The position numbers and the translations under genes were made by a program. The notes under the pieces are model-generated. The model was given only the letters and a program-made list of their open reading frames with translations, did not search any database and was not told where the DNA came from. A stretch of 64,000 nucleotides of DNA from Lepeophtheirus salmonis (lineage: Eukaryota; Arthropoda; Copepoda; Siphonostomatoida; Caligidae), in contig NC_052132.2 of the NCBI RefSeq assembly GCF_016086655.4, positions 12,588,805 through 12,652,804 on the forward strand. The letters run 5' to 3'. Below are positions 11,215 through 21,579 of this stretch, piece after piece; the stretch's first letter is position 1, and each line of letters starts with the position of its first letter.

Positions 11215-11720
11215 ATAAATCTATTCTTGAAGTTTTGTTTCCTGTTCTCCAAGAAATATTTTCATTAATTGAAAGTTGATCCTTAATAGATCAACCATAT
11301 TCCTCTCCCACATTAAGTTCTTTAAAATTGTCAAGTTTGGACTACTAATCCTATTTAAATCCACATTTATAACACTAGCAAGAATGCAAGGATTTCCCTT
11401 ATGGAAATATATAATAGCTTGAAAAAAAAAAATTGACTTTCTCTCACTTCGACCATTCGTGTTGATTAAAATAATTCTGATGTTGTGGAAGTAATTAAAA
11501 TCTGATGCCATTCACTTTTTCCGTAAAACTTCCTGAACACAAATTGGAACCTTTTAACAATCTTGAAATAAAAGTAAGGACTCCACGTTTTACACCAGAG
11601 TCAGTGTAAAAATAGCTCAAACAACTTGGGAGGCAAGAAGTACACGTTTTTTCACATGAAAAGGAAACAAGGCTCTTAATGTCTTGCAGACAGATAATAT
11701 CTGGATTTAAGGTCATTAGA
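11215..11720 (-). mobile_element. Non-LTR retrotransposon endonuclease fragment
   Basis: Two overlapping minus-strand frames together resemble an APE-type endonuclease of a non-LTR element: LNPDIICLQDIKSLVSF, then GVKRGVLTFISRLLKG, then after a frameshift near 11500 NIRIILINTNGRSERKS and NPCILASVINVDLN. Family knowledge expects LQE at the first motif and GDFN at the fourth; here they read LQD and SVIN, so the enzyme would be dead. The reverse transcriptase that should follow is absent and family D lies immediately downstream. The fragment comes from a different lineage than the 40 kb element. Confidence 0.65.
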
Positions 11721-12153
11721 TATTTTTTTTATTAGAGCGTGTCTGACTTTATGCGATTTTCCTCCACGGATATTGAGATAAATTAAGCGATCGATTCCTA
11801 AATTTTATTTAAATTATGTAAGTCTGAGGCGTATTTTTCTTATCTTGAAGTAGTCTTGTATATATAGAGGCATATATATTATTAGTAGTAATAATTGTAC
11901 GTCCCTACACAATTCTCAAAAATGAGACAAATATCAATTTTGACAACTTATTTTCTTTATATTACATACCCACAATTAGTACCTAGGTACTATGTACTAA
12001 AATGTGATTCATAGGCATTAGAGTGTCTCGTTATACGGTTCATTTCTGTTTCTCATTTCATTTTTCACCTTTCCTGCTGGGGACAATCATTATACCGACT
12101 TTCCCCTCTTTTGAAATGATGCTCATTGAGAGGTAGTGTGAGAAAGTTGTGAT
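11721..12153. other. AT-rich spacer
   Basis: Nothing recognised. A short pyrimidine-rich segment (CACCTTTCCTGCTGGGGAC) sits near 12067, just upstream of the next open frame. Confidence 0.4.
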
Positions 12154-12590
12154 ATGGTATTTGACTTCACCCTAAAAGTGGTTTCCGCAGGGAAGGTGCA
12201 CTTTCAGGACCCTCTGAACGCACCCGTAACTCATGAAAGTCAGGAAACTGTGAAAAAGGTGATTGACCAAGATGAAAATGATAAAGTTGATAAGTATAAT
12301 CAACACAAAACAACTACCATTGTGTATGATTGTGTAAGTAGTTCCACGGAGGAAATTGTAAATGTCTGTGTTGATGCTGACCCTGATAAAAAATAACTGT
12401 AAAGATACTCTTAAGGCCAAGGAAACTGGCAGTGTCAGAGAAACTGCTACTGAGGACCACGGAATGCCAGATGAGCCAGGAGAAGACCTTTTAAATCAAC
12501 CAGCAGGTGTGAAAGACTCTGGAAAAAATTCAAATATATATTTAAAAAGTCCTGGTGGCAAAAAGTAGTCGATTTGGTTTGGCAACCAAA
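12154..12590 (+). pseudogene. Unrecognised hydrophilic open frame with frameshift
   Basis: An 80-codon frame (12154-12396) and a 68-codon frame (12362-12568) read as one protein if a base is lost in the A run at 12389-12394. The product would be acidic and lysine-rich (SQETVKKVIDQDENDKVDKY; then SVRETATEDHGMPDEPGEDL), with no cysteines pairs, membrane segment or catalytic motif I know. A further shift gives SSRFGLATKSKN, followed by a 13-A run. Base composition is clearly richer in G+C than the flanks, so the sequence is probably derived from a real gene. It could be a processed host pseudogene or an ORF1-like piece of a retroelement. Confidence 0.4.
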
Positions 12591-12599
12591 TCGAAAAAC

Positions 12600-12890
12600 A
12601 AAAAAAAAAAAATGATTAGCTGCTCTTATATCAAAAGGATGAAGATCTTCGTATTCTTAAATTTATGAAATGTACAAAAATATTGAAGAAATTATTGATA
12701 CTTACCATAAAATTAAGAAGAACTTAAGATCAACTTCTGCTGTTGTAGTACATATATCCCTTTGTGTGGTAGTGTTCCTTGCTGTATGTATGTATAGTTT
12801 TGTAATGTACGCATATTTGTATTATTTAATGATGTATGCATGTACTATGGTAAACAGCAATAAATTCTTAACTAACTAACTAACTGTTTT
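12600..12890 (+). repeat. Possible retrotransposon 3' tail ending in (TAAC)n
   Basis: After the A run the sequence contains AATAAA at 12860-12865 and ends in four TAAC units (about 12868-12885). Short-unit tails are typical of several non-LTR clades. A 69-codon frame (12670-12879) inside is hydrophobic and unidentified. Confidence 0.3.
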
Positions 12891-13470
12891 TGACAAATGC
12901 TTTTAAAATATGACAAAAATATTAAATATTTAAAAACTTATGACACCATTATTGCTCCTTAGAAACATGAAGTAAGTTCATGGAATTATTTTTAAGTTAT
13001 TTAAAGAAAATTGAGATCTTTAGAACACCACGCATATTTAAAAATATATTTTTCTTGTTTATTACATACAAACAAGGTATTTTTGACAGCTGAATACATA
13101 TTAAGCCTCTATCTATTAACAAAATTTATTACAAATCCAAATAGGTAGGATTTCAAAATTATAATTGTTTTCATTCATTACTCATGAGACAGTTGCCGTA
13201 ATCAATATAAATGATATTCTTAAATATAAAATCAATCTAAAATGATTTTCTCAAAATTTAGCCTGGATTACATTTGTAATCCTCGACTAATTATGGGCAA
13301 TTTCTATCAACAAATTATTGTCATTAATCCTGTATCAAATCGTTACAATGACACAATTAGAAACTTATACTCATTAATAAAGGAAGGTGAATTGATTCTT
13401 TTTTGACATTCTGGTTCAGCCATCTTTTGTGCATAAAAAAACATACTAAACATTTTGTCTTCTCGTTATC
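12891..13470. other. AT-rich spacer
   Basis: No gene recognised. The last bases before 13471 would be the 5' untranslated part of the next transposase relic. Confidence 0.4.
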
Positions 13471-13830
13471 ATGAGTGAGCAAGAAGCCAAAAGGCAGCAC
13501 ATCTCAGATCTCTTAGATGCTAAAGTGGATGTGGCGTAGATTATGGACATTTTGAATTGTTCTAGTTTTCAAGGTGGTCAATAAGAAGAATGATGGAGAA
13601 TACTTTTCCGGGAAATTAGGAAGCGGAGGGCATAATTTAAAGAGGGACCCTGAATTCTTGTCCAGTTTGAAGAAGAAGATCAAGGAGGACCATGCAAAAT
13701 CGATGAACCGCCTCGCCTATGACTTTAATGTGGTGGTAAGGACCATCAGGATGGCTAGGAATGGCGAATTGGCATTGTTCTTATACACAAACACCTACTG
13801 ACAGAGGTCATGCAGGCCTAGGGGGATTGA
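13471..13830 (+). mobile_element. Tc1/mariner-like transposase N-terminal fragment
   Basis: From the ATG at 13471 the frame reads MSEQEAKRQHISDLLDAKVD, a stop, then IMDILNCS, and in a shifted frame KLGSGGHNLKRDPEFLSSLK and MNRLAYDFNVVVRTI. This is the paired helix-turn-helix DNA-binding region of a mariner-like (maT-type) transposase. Near 13800 a third frame gives HLLTEVMQA, the usual bridge to the catalytic domain, after which similarity stops. At least one stop and two frameshifts are present. No terminal repeat was located. Confidence 0.7.
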
Positions 13831-14329
13831 GAGTCTATTTATATCTTATTTAAAGGGACAATTGAAAGTTCTAACTCTAGTTAATATTTTTAGTATCTTA
13901 AATCATCCATGAAATTTGAATACAACGCTTATAGTTGAACAATTTTTGTGTTTTGAAAAAAGAAGACATTTCAACATTTTTGCCTTATAATTTTATTTGT
14001 TAGAATCGTGATGTACACCAAACCTTATTTTCTTAATTATAGATTCAATCCGAACATATAATTTGCATTTGAAAGGGAAAAATTAACATTTTCTTCTAAT
14101 TTCTGTAATTTTTTCATATTTTTATTTATTTATGAATGATTACATTATTTTTAACCGTGGGTCTTCACTGTAATCTAATTGAACACAGTCATTTCGGCTC
14201 AAATGGATCCACAGTTTTGCTCTGTATCCTTACTACAAATTTGAAACGGGCTTATTATTAATTTTTATGTAGAAAATGGGATTGAATACATTCTAAACTC
14301 AACATTAGATACCATTTTAACGATGTCTA
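13831..14329. other. AT-rich spacer
   Basis: Nothing recognised. Confidence 0.4.
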
Positions 14330-14720
14330 CAACCTCAACAATAAGTTGGCTCAAGCAATGATGATGGCAGCCTGCAGTTGGTCCTTTCTTGCGTATTGTA
14401 CACCCGAAAATTTACCCTTGAGGTCACTAAAAATACCGAAATCTAGGGGAACAGTCTATGGGGAGGACAAGAGTCTTACTTTTCAAGCTTATCTAGGTGG
14501 ATTTTTCATTGTATCATAAACTTTACTCAATCCAAAGGCTTCAAACCCTGACGAGGAGTTCGCTTGTAGGCTTTAAGATTTCAATCTTGCTTCAACAAGC
14601 CGCGCATGGTGGTGTTAATGCTGTCAAATTGACAACCAATGCCATTGATGGTCACCATGCCCCTGTTGATTTCAATGATATATTTAACTTCCTCAACCAA
14701 TTATTTTGGGCTTTTTGACC
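14330..14720 (-). mobile_element. Tc1/mariner-like family D, internally deleted copy
   Basis: The minus strand first gives GIGCQFDSINTTMRGLLKQD then LKAYKRTPRQGLKPLD, the end of the DNA-binding domain of a Tc1/mariner-type protein. It then jumps to a segment shared with 10700-10900 (PSSLLE-like C-terminal part). The first and second catalytic motifs are not found, so the copy looks internally deleted. Several stops and frameshifts are present. Confidence 0.5.
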
Positions 14721-14962
14721 TTGATATGGAGTCGTGGTTACAACTACTCACTTAGAGATATGTGATGGTGATTCACAGAGTTGCAGCTCTGTGTTGTTCC
14801 ATGTTTTCGAATATGACACTTTTATTTCCTGCATCCCTTTGCATTTTTTTTCTAGTTTCATTAGACAATTACTTTCATTTTGAAATAAGGGCTAATTAAT
14901 GGTTAGTCGTTCATATATAGTCTGTTTCTAAAAATTGAACTTTAAAACCATATACGAAAAAA

Positions 14963-15113
14963 AAAATGGAATGACGTAGCTCAATGGATAACAGACTTGA
15001 TATAAATTATTCTATTGATCTAAATGTGCGTACGATCGCGCCCAAGTTGTTTCTAGAGAAGGAAATATACATTATGTAAATGGACTTCAAAGAAGATTCC
15101 TATGTCAAAAAAA
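14963..15113 (+). repeat. tRNA-derived SINE-like unit, forward copy
   Basis: The unit starts GGAATGACGTAGCTCAATGG; TAGCTCAATGG matches a polymerase III A box. About 40 bases on, GCGTACGATCGCGCCC is B-box-like but imperfect. The body continues with AAGGAAATATACATTATG and GGACTTCAAAGAAGATTCCT and ends in an A-rich run. The reverse-complement partner lies at 15333-15477. No protein is encoded. Confidence 0.5.
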
Positions 15114-15332
15114 AGTAAATTTAATACTATAATGTTTACTATTAAATTAAACCACCAATTAAAGCAACCTTTAATAAGAAATGATTTTGTCTCTTCTAAA
15201 TAAATTATTAGTAAAATTTGAAATATATAAAAAACTTATTGTCATTTTTTTAATGTTCCTTGACTTGGTTGGATGGAGTTGCACAGATGAAGTAAAATTA
15301 AACATTACAGATTTACATTTACTCCATCTGAC

Positions 15333-15477
15333 CAAGGAATATTCTTTGAAGTCCCTATACATAAAGTATATATCCTTTTCCAGGAACAACTGAGAGAGAA
15401 ATCATGCACATTAAGTTCAGGAGAATCCTTTATCCTGGGTGCGTTGTCCATTGAGATACGTCATCCCATTAAAAATT
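15333..15477 (-). repeat. tRNA-derived SINE-like unit, inverted copy
   Basis: On the minus strand the order is GGGATGACGTATCTCAATGG, TTAATGTGCATGATTTC, AAAGGATATATACTTTATG, GGACTTCAAAGAATATTCCT, collinear with the copy at 14963 but opposite in orientation. The two copies could form a stem of about 145 bp with a loop of about 220 bases. Confidence 0.5.
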
Positions 15478-15796
15478 GGCTAAAATAAGACAATGTTGAA
15501 GAATACCATTTTGAGATCTCAAGACTTAGAAATGCAGTGTTTATTCAACCATTTTTGCAAAATATACCAATATAGTACAAAATGAGGGATAAAAATGACG
15601 TAAACACATTTTCGCAAAAATTGCTGATATTAAATTTTTTTTTTTTTAATTTTTGCTGTTCTTATTTTCAATTCCAATAAAAATCATTGGCAAAAGCAAT
15701 AAATAAGATTTAAGCCATTAATAAAAAGTAATATTTAGTTTATCATTCACGTAACTCGGTCCATTGTCAACTTTATATTCTAATTTCTGGGATTAA
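15478..15796. other. AT-rich spacer
   Basis: A 12-T run lies near 15637. Nothing recognised. Confidence 0.4.
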
Positions 15797-16045
15797 TTGA
15801 AGTATCTAAGAATATTGACTTTAGTCACAATTCAAACACCAAGGGATAACGTTTGTCGGTCAGCTCCAATCAAATGGCATCATTCTGAACAATTTCATAC
15901 TTTTATTGTACTAGAAACTATCTTTAGTAAAGTAATAAGAGAAGCCTTTTCCAACGGCCATGCTGTAGAATCCCACTTTACTTTAGTTCAGAGAATAATT
16001 AATAGACTGTACCTAGATAGAGACCTGAAAATAGTAGACCATTAG
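15797..16045 (+). pseudogene. Unrecognised coding-like open frame
   Basis: The 82-codon frame starts at a TTG and includes IKWHHSEQFHTFIVLETIF and NGHAVESHFTLVQRIINRL. Its mixed composition looks protein-like rather than AT-driven. I recognise no family, domain or signal peptide. It may be part of a transposon or an exon. Confidence 0.25.
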
Positions 16046-16195
16046 TGATTTTGAAAAAAAAAAACCTTCTGCGATTATCCCCAGAAGTGGCTTAGGTGTA
16101 GATAAGCAACGTCTTTACTTTATACCAATAAATTGAGAGCGAGTCCAGAGAGCGGATAAAAAGTGTTCATTCTATAAGAAGGAGACATCTTTTTT

Positions 16196-16823
16196 ATGTT
16201 TTTTACTTTAACCAAATGGGTGTACCCATGTTGAGAGTGGTGGAGGACATAGTATGGCACCACATCAAAGTGAGACTCCCCCATCAGGATTAGCTTGTCT
16301 TCACGTCACCTTCATATGATAAGTGTCTTGAAATAGAGAACATTATTTTCAAGGTCCAGGAAATACTCTACGTGGCAAAGCACACGAACGGCATTATTCC
16401 ACCCGTTCCCCAAAGCTGCTTCTCTGTCTTGATTAAAAACATGGACTCCTTCTAAGCTGGAGTCAAAAAAGGTCTTGCCATGGTTAAAGAACACCTTCTA
16501 CAGAGACACCTTTGTGTTTACCCAAAAAGGCGCCGTGGCACACACGTAAAAGAAACTGAGCATTTCTGCAGGAAGAAAATGGCTGCCTTCTGGCTGGCAG
16601 ATTTCCAGACTTTGTCCTTAACTGACGTGAACTCTCTGAACTTGGTGGTTTGTTGCATCTCGAAGGACAAGACGAAAAAGACTTGTCGCTGGAATATCGA
16701 TGCACTGAAGGCCCTGATCACAGAGGAGTGAAACGTGTCCTTGGACTTCATCAAGGCCAGCTGTGCTTCTGTTCGTCCCTGTGTTGAAGCCATCATTCAG
16801 AATGGAGGGAGACATATAATATA
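16196..16823 (+). mobile_element. Tc1/mariner-like transposase relic, catalytic core lost
   Basis: Plus-strand frames cover the second half of a DDE transposase. WLKNTFYRDTFVFTQKGAVA followed by HT aligns with the QQDGAPAHT motif, so the second catalytic D appears as K. MAAFWLADFQTLSLTDVNSL followed by N aligns with W-P-x-x-S-P-D-x-N-P-L-D, so the third D appears as N. The C-terminus IDALKALITEE then VRPCVEAIIQNGGRHI is well kept. Stops and frame changes occur throughout. The upstream part (VVEDIVWHHIKVRL) is poorly aligned and no terminal repeats were found. Confidence 0.65.
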
Positions 16824-17945
16824 AAAAGTTTAGTAAATCGTTAAATTATCAATTGTTACTTCAAAAGTTTACCATAAAATAGCACAAAATAAAAACATGT
16901 AGAAGTGAAAACGGGTCTTAAATTTTTTTAAATTTCGGAGTCCTCGTACTTTAGAATTTTCAACCTTTCATAAAGAATTTCATTACCAATATGACTTACT
17001 TAATCCAAATATGATATGTATCAAGTAGTTTTTAATGCCAATAATGAGTCTTTTTTATTCTTAAAGCCATTTTATTAAGTTTCATGTAGATTCATTGGAA
17101 ATGTATTGATTTAATAAATTAAAAATGTCAACTATGAGCTTCCAAGATTGCGTTGCTTTTAAAAAAAAATTATTTTTTTAAATCAGAGAAGTTTATCTTT
17201 TTGTTGAAGAATGATAGTTAATTACAAAAATAAAGTTTAATTTTACATAGATTTGAAAATAATATCAGATCAGTGATGTTCCTCATTGTCCATACACTGA
17301 ACTGTGTTTTTTTTTTCAAAGAAATATATTTTTCTTCGTGATAGTTGCTCTAATTGGTCAAAAACTGTGAGATAAGTCCTTATTTTATGCTTTGGGCGTC
17401 GCCTCCAAAAATAAAACAATTAATAAAGTTTGTGATAACGTTTTAAAGCAATATAACTGTAACCCCAAAAAGTTATTCGAAGATAATGCTTTTAAAAGCC
17501 AAATACTAGTTTAAAAAAATAAACAAAGTTTTTACTAAAAGAATACACGTTTATCACTAGGATGAATCAAACCATTTTTGTAGAAAAAAATGCATATTAT
17601 AAATTGAGCTTTAATGTTTGTGAACTGATTTCATGCTGTGCCAAAACAAAAATCTTATGTTCTGCTGCCAAAATCTATGATAGGATTATGTAACTATTGT
17701 GTTGAATTTATTTGTATTTAGCTAGTACATTTATATTATATCTATTGCATGATCGAAGTCAATGCTATTTAATAATTTTTGCATTGTGATTCTTGGGAAA
17801 ATTTGACTGTTTATAGATGCTCCATATCCATATTAATTGATTAATTAATTATTATAAGCTCGTGAGTGATTCATTTTTTCCACAGAATATAATTCACCCA
17901 CCCTAACCAGCTTATTAAATTTCTTAATAAATATTTAAAAATAAA
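16824..17945. other. AT-rich stretch without recognised gene
   Basis: More than 1 kb with many A/T runs and no family match on either strand. Confidence 0.5.
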
Positions 17946-18226
17946 TCAAAATTGACTCCTTCAAAAGGTAATTTTTTTAAATTTGAAATATTAGGTGTAT
18001 TCTATAACTTCAGGAATTGAAGAAACAACAATACTTCGAAGTAAGGTCTTTCATTTTACTCGATTATTTTTGTGGTTCTATACATTTTGATTAATTGTAA
18101 TCAAGATAAAGTAATTAATAACTCATTATTAAAATGCTGAATTGTTTGTATCAATTTTTTATTTACTTTGATGTTCATCTATATAGTTCCAAGACCTTCA
18201 ATTTCTTGCATAGTGTTATCTTATAA
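17946..18226 (+). repeat. Dispersed repeat R2, shorter copy
   Basis: Collinear with 6930-7380 but lacking about 170 bases: here ATATAGTTCC runs directly into AAGACCTTC. It may be the unoccupied version of an insertion site, or the longer copy may be ancestral. Confidence 0.55.
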
Positions 18227-18611
18227 AATAAATATTTACTTACACAATGGTTGATAAGTCATTATTCAGTATACTTTGCATCTATTCAAATATATATTGT
18301 AATTATTATATAGTACTGATAACTTGGGTTCTGAGTATTTTGAAGTGAAAAGAGTTTTAGTTTAGATCAAGTTAAGGTTAAGGATTGCAGCTTTTTATGA
18401 TAATGATTTATTAAAAATCCTGTCCCCCATAATTTTAAAGGATTGTAAAAATTCTTCATATGGCACTTCAAATTTGTCCGTCCCTATTATTGATCCTTGA
18501 AAAAAGTATTATGTTATTAAACACTCTCTACAGTACATATAACAGTGTTTGTAAATATTGCATAGTAGATTAATTATTTACTTATTACACATTACTTCAG
18601 TCAAAAGTATG
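18227..18611. other. AT-rich spacer
   Basis: Nothing recognised. Confidence 0.4.
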
Positions 18612-19160
18612 TACCGGGTGCGGCGAAAATACCTTTACATTTTCAATCTAAAACTTTATCAAGATGTATATCAGGAATCAGTTGTAATAGGGTATGTCAA
18701 TGAAATAAAAATCACTAATATGATGTCTTGGCTACCGTAATAATAGATGTAGCCCCCCTTGGCAGCAATGATGGCTTCCAGGCGGCTACAGACAGTCTTG
18801 CGCCAATTACAGGTGTAGTCCTCAAACATGGCATCCCAGTACTGGTTGATGGTGTCCTTGAGGTTGTTGATAGTTGGGTGACGGACGGTGCGGAACTTGG
18901 ACTCAACATACACTCAAAAAGTGAAGTCCAATGGGTTCGCATCTGGTGAGTAGGGGGCCATATTTTCTTTGGCCAGAAAGGTATGTTGTCCTCAAATCTC
19001 TTCTGGGCCTTTTTGAACGTGTGTACAGGCGCAACATCCATCTGTAACACCATGTTCATTTCCGAGTAGTTGGTCTGGATCTCCACCTGCTTTACAATAT
19101 CTGTTGGTTTCTTGCCAATGAAATTCGTTAGTCACGTTCCGATAGCATTTTCTCGGCTTT
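18612..19160 (-). mobile_element. Mariner-like family B, C-terminal half
   Basis: The 3' end carries a terminal motif TACCGGGTGCGGCGAAAAT (18616). Moving inward on the minus strand: SRLEAIIAAKGGYI, INQYWDAMFEDYTC, VESKFRTVRHPTI, then across a frameshift SPDANPLDFTF and stop, and LQMDVAPVHTFKKAQKRFED. The second catalytic D (QMD) and third D (PLD) are both present. The expected W after DFTF is a TGA and one base is missing in the C run before it. The first catalytic motif and DNA-binding domain are gone. Confidence 0.75.
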
Positions 19161-19489
19161 TACGACACTAAAGAAGATGTAGTTTCTTTTGTTTTTAGTA
19201 TTTGACCGGAAATTTTTTACCACATTCACAAAAACCTTGATTTATGTAGCAAAAACGAAGTGGAATTTTTTTTTTAATAAATTTTTATTTTTGTGGATTA
19301 ATGATTTAATAGAGATGTATACTAACCACATTAAAACGCCATTGCTACAGTTGTTAAAAATATGCTTTTACATGCATATATTTCAGAGGGTTTGATGGAT
19401 GTTGATAAATCATTGCTCAACTCATAGTATGATTAAAAATAAACTAAGGAGTAAATCATGCTTATGTCCTTGTTAGATACAGGGTGTGG
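19161..19489. other. AT-rich spacer
   Basis: Nothing recognised except A/T runs. Confidence 0.4.
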
Positions 19490-19599
19490 CTTGTGTTTAT
19501 GCCCTTCCTCTCATAGCAACTTGTGGCTAATCTAATTAAATGCAATTACAGCCAAGCTGCTCTCCTCCAGAACATTCATAAAAGGGTCAAAGTTATCTC
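19490..19599 (-). repeat. Dispersed repeat R1, copy g
   Basis: The minus strand contains GGAGGAGAGCAGCTTGGCTG and TGCATTTAATTAGATTAGCC, in the order seen in copy a. It directly abuts the next repeat unit at 19600. Confidence 0.5.
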
Positions 19600-20005
19600 A
19601 GGGACGTCTGCAGGATTATATTTTGAGGGGCTTGGTTTTTCGATTTTTTAGAAAGAAAATCCATAGCTATTCAAAAGAAATAATGGGTTTGGAAAAAAAA
19701 TTCTAAAATTCATAGCTACGCACCAAAAACTTTCAGAATTAAATTTCTTGAAAAAAAATTTACAACGTTTCACACAAAAAAAATGGAAAATTAAATTTTA
19801 TTATTTTAATTTTTTTGGAAAAAAAAGTCAAAAAATCCATAGCTATTCCCTAAATATTTAATTTTTGGAAAAAAATTGCAATAGTCAAATTTTTCCTCTG
19901 GTGCATAATTTGCCTGCATGATGGAAAAAAATCGAGTAAAAAACAAAAATTCCTTAATTTGGGGAGGGCAACAGCCCCTCCAGTCTTCCCTTTGCGTACG
20001 CCCTT
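19600..20005. mobile_element. Repeat R5: terminally inverted element with internal minisatellite
   Basis: The ends GGGACGTCTGCAGG and, inverted, AAGGGCGTACGCAAAGGG are similar inverted repeats. Inside, a degenerate unit of roughly 50 bases built around AAATCCATAGCTATTC and AATTAAATTTTTGGAAAAAA repeats three to four times. A GC-rich block (GGGGAGGGCAACAGCCCCTC) lies near the right end. A related array occurs at 31890-32225. No protein frame. It looks like a non-autonomous DNA element with an expanded core. Confidence 0.5.
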
Positions 20006-20079
20006 GTATCATAACATTCTACGATTGGTATTTTTTTAAAATACCGGTAAAACATTTTTTTTTTTTAAATCAAACAAAT

Positions 20080-20735
20080 ACCTGATGTGTTCAAAAAGTA
20101 AAGTGATTGTATTTTTTAGGAAAACATAAATTTTTTGTTGTCCATCAGATACAAAACGCTTTCCAATTTTTGAAGCATTTCTCATAAGCAATTTTCGGTA
20201 TATCCGCGAGCTTTTCCAGCGATAAAGTCTTTATCTCCTCAATCGTTGCAAATCTCCGTCCTTTCATAGGTCTCTTCAGTTTTGGGAACAAGAAAAAGTA
20301 TCATGGGGCAAAATCCTGTGAATATGGTGGCTAGGGCATAATTGTGTTGTTGAATTTGGTCCCAAAATCTCTTTTAGTTTTTTACTTTGGGTCAAAATTA
20401 ATCAGTTTCGTAAAAAACTTTGCTAACACTCGTCTTAAGGACAAAACGTTCAAAAAAAAAAAAAAAATTATAGCTATAGCCAATATCCTCAACAACTTCT
20501 CAGATAGTGATTCGTTCAACGTTTTCATCTATTGTTGGCGTGATTGTGCCTCCAGAGGAAGGCTCATCATTGGCATCTTCCCTGTCATCTTGGAAGAGTT
20601 TTTACCACTTGTAAACATTTTTTTACTCAGAATAGTTTCACCGTATATCAAAATTTCCAATGTTTGGGAGTACTTAATTTCAATTTTTAGACAAAATATG
20701 ATGCAAATTCTTTGATCCATGTTTTTCAATAGCAA
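20080..20735 (-). mobile_element. Mariner (DD34D-type) relic, internally deleted
   Basis: The minus strand starts with KNMDQRICIIFCLKIEIKYS, the N-terminal helix-turn-helix typical of mariner proteins, continues with MKTLNESLSEKLLRI, and after a deletion reaches PPYSQDFAP, a stop, YFFLFPKLKRPMKGRRFATI and LEKLADIPKIAYEKCFKNW. In mariners the third catalytic D follows the APC/APS motif; here the codons are TGA TAC, giving stop and Y. First and second catalytic motifs are deleted. The 3' end carries GATGTGTTCAAAAAGTAAAG, like known mariner termini. Confidence 0.75.
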
Positions 20736-21029
20736 AAAATCGCCAAATCAAACAAAATACTTATAATCGTTATTCCTCTCAAAAAAAAACTAAGCATATT
20801 AAAAAGCTGAAACATTATAAATATATGTTCATGGAGAGTGTATTAACATAAAAAAATAAAAAAGTTGAGCATACCAAATATATATTAGGCTTTCCTATTA
20901 ATGAATTTTTTGAGCTATTTAAACACCAGATGCATTAAAATTTACGTATTTTTATACAAATTATGAAAATAGTAAGAAAAAAAAAACTGTGCATAATTGG
21001 AAGGCCTTACTTTGTCAATATGTTTATTA
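20736..21029. other. AT-rich spacer
   Basis: It may contain the unresolved 5' end of the preceding mariner. Nothing else seen. Confidence 0.35.
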
Positions 21030-21123
21030 GCAATTAGTTGGAATAGGGTATGTCAATAAAATAAAAATGACTAATATGATGTTTTGGCTACCCTAATAAT
21101 CAATGTAGCCCCCCTTGGCAGCT
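21030..21123 (-). mobile_element. Mariner-like family B, 3' end stub
   Basis: The sequence matches 18685-18765 closely (GGGTATGTCAATAAAATAAA; ATGTAGCCCCCCTTGGCAGC). On the minus strand it encodes AAKGGYIDY and a stop, the last residues of the transposase. The match ends abruptly at about 21123, where unrelated sequence begins. Confidence 0.65.
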
Positions 21124-21236
21124 CACAGTAAGAAGCAATTATATTTTGAGATGCCAAGGTCAAAGTTCAAGGTCAAGAGAACCTAAAAAATTATTATAGG
21201 GGGAGGTTTTGCGCTCTACCGAGTGCCCATTCTTGT
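21124..21236 (+). mobile_element. Helitron-like 3' terminus
   Basis: The unit has two spaced copies of AAGGTCA and ends with GCGCTCTACCGAGTGC, a potential hairpin, then CCATTCTTG followed by T. That arrangement resembles Helitron 3' ends (hairpin, short spacer, CTRR|T), with CTTG in place of CTAG. Only about 110 bases are present. Confidence 0.4.
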
Positions 21237-21579
21237 TTTAATCATTAAATAACTCTCAAAAATCTTTATTTTTTTATTATTTTAGACATGCGGCTTAAAT
21301 CTGTAAAGTCTTAAATTTCTACAAAAATTTAAAAAGTAGTCAAGCCCTCCATATGATGCACATTTTTTTTTTTTTTTATTATTTTCATCCTCTGTGTAAA
21401 ATTATGCAAATTTTGATGCCGCTTGTGTTTGCATAGCTCAAAATAAATACATTAACGGAACACTCTAATATACATAGCCAGCAAAATTTGAAAAATCACC
21501 TTGTTTTTTTAACACACCTCTTACATAATACATTCTTTTCTCGGTTTAGACAGTTATAATTACATTTTTTTCCCTTTAA
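21237..21579. other. AT-rich spacer
   Basis: A 17-T run lies near 21363. No gene seen. Confidence 0.4.

Noticed and set aside
18728..18949. Valine-rich 73-codon plus frame (MATVIIDVAPLG...)
   Set aside because: It is the complement of the family B transposase; the minus strand gives the conserved LEAIIAAKGGYI end.
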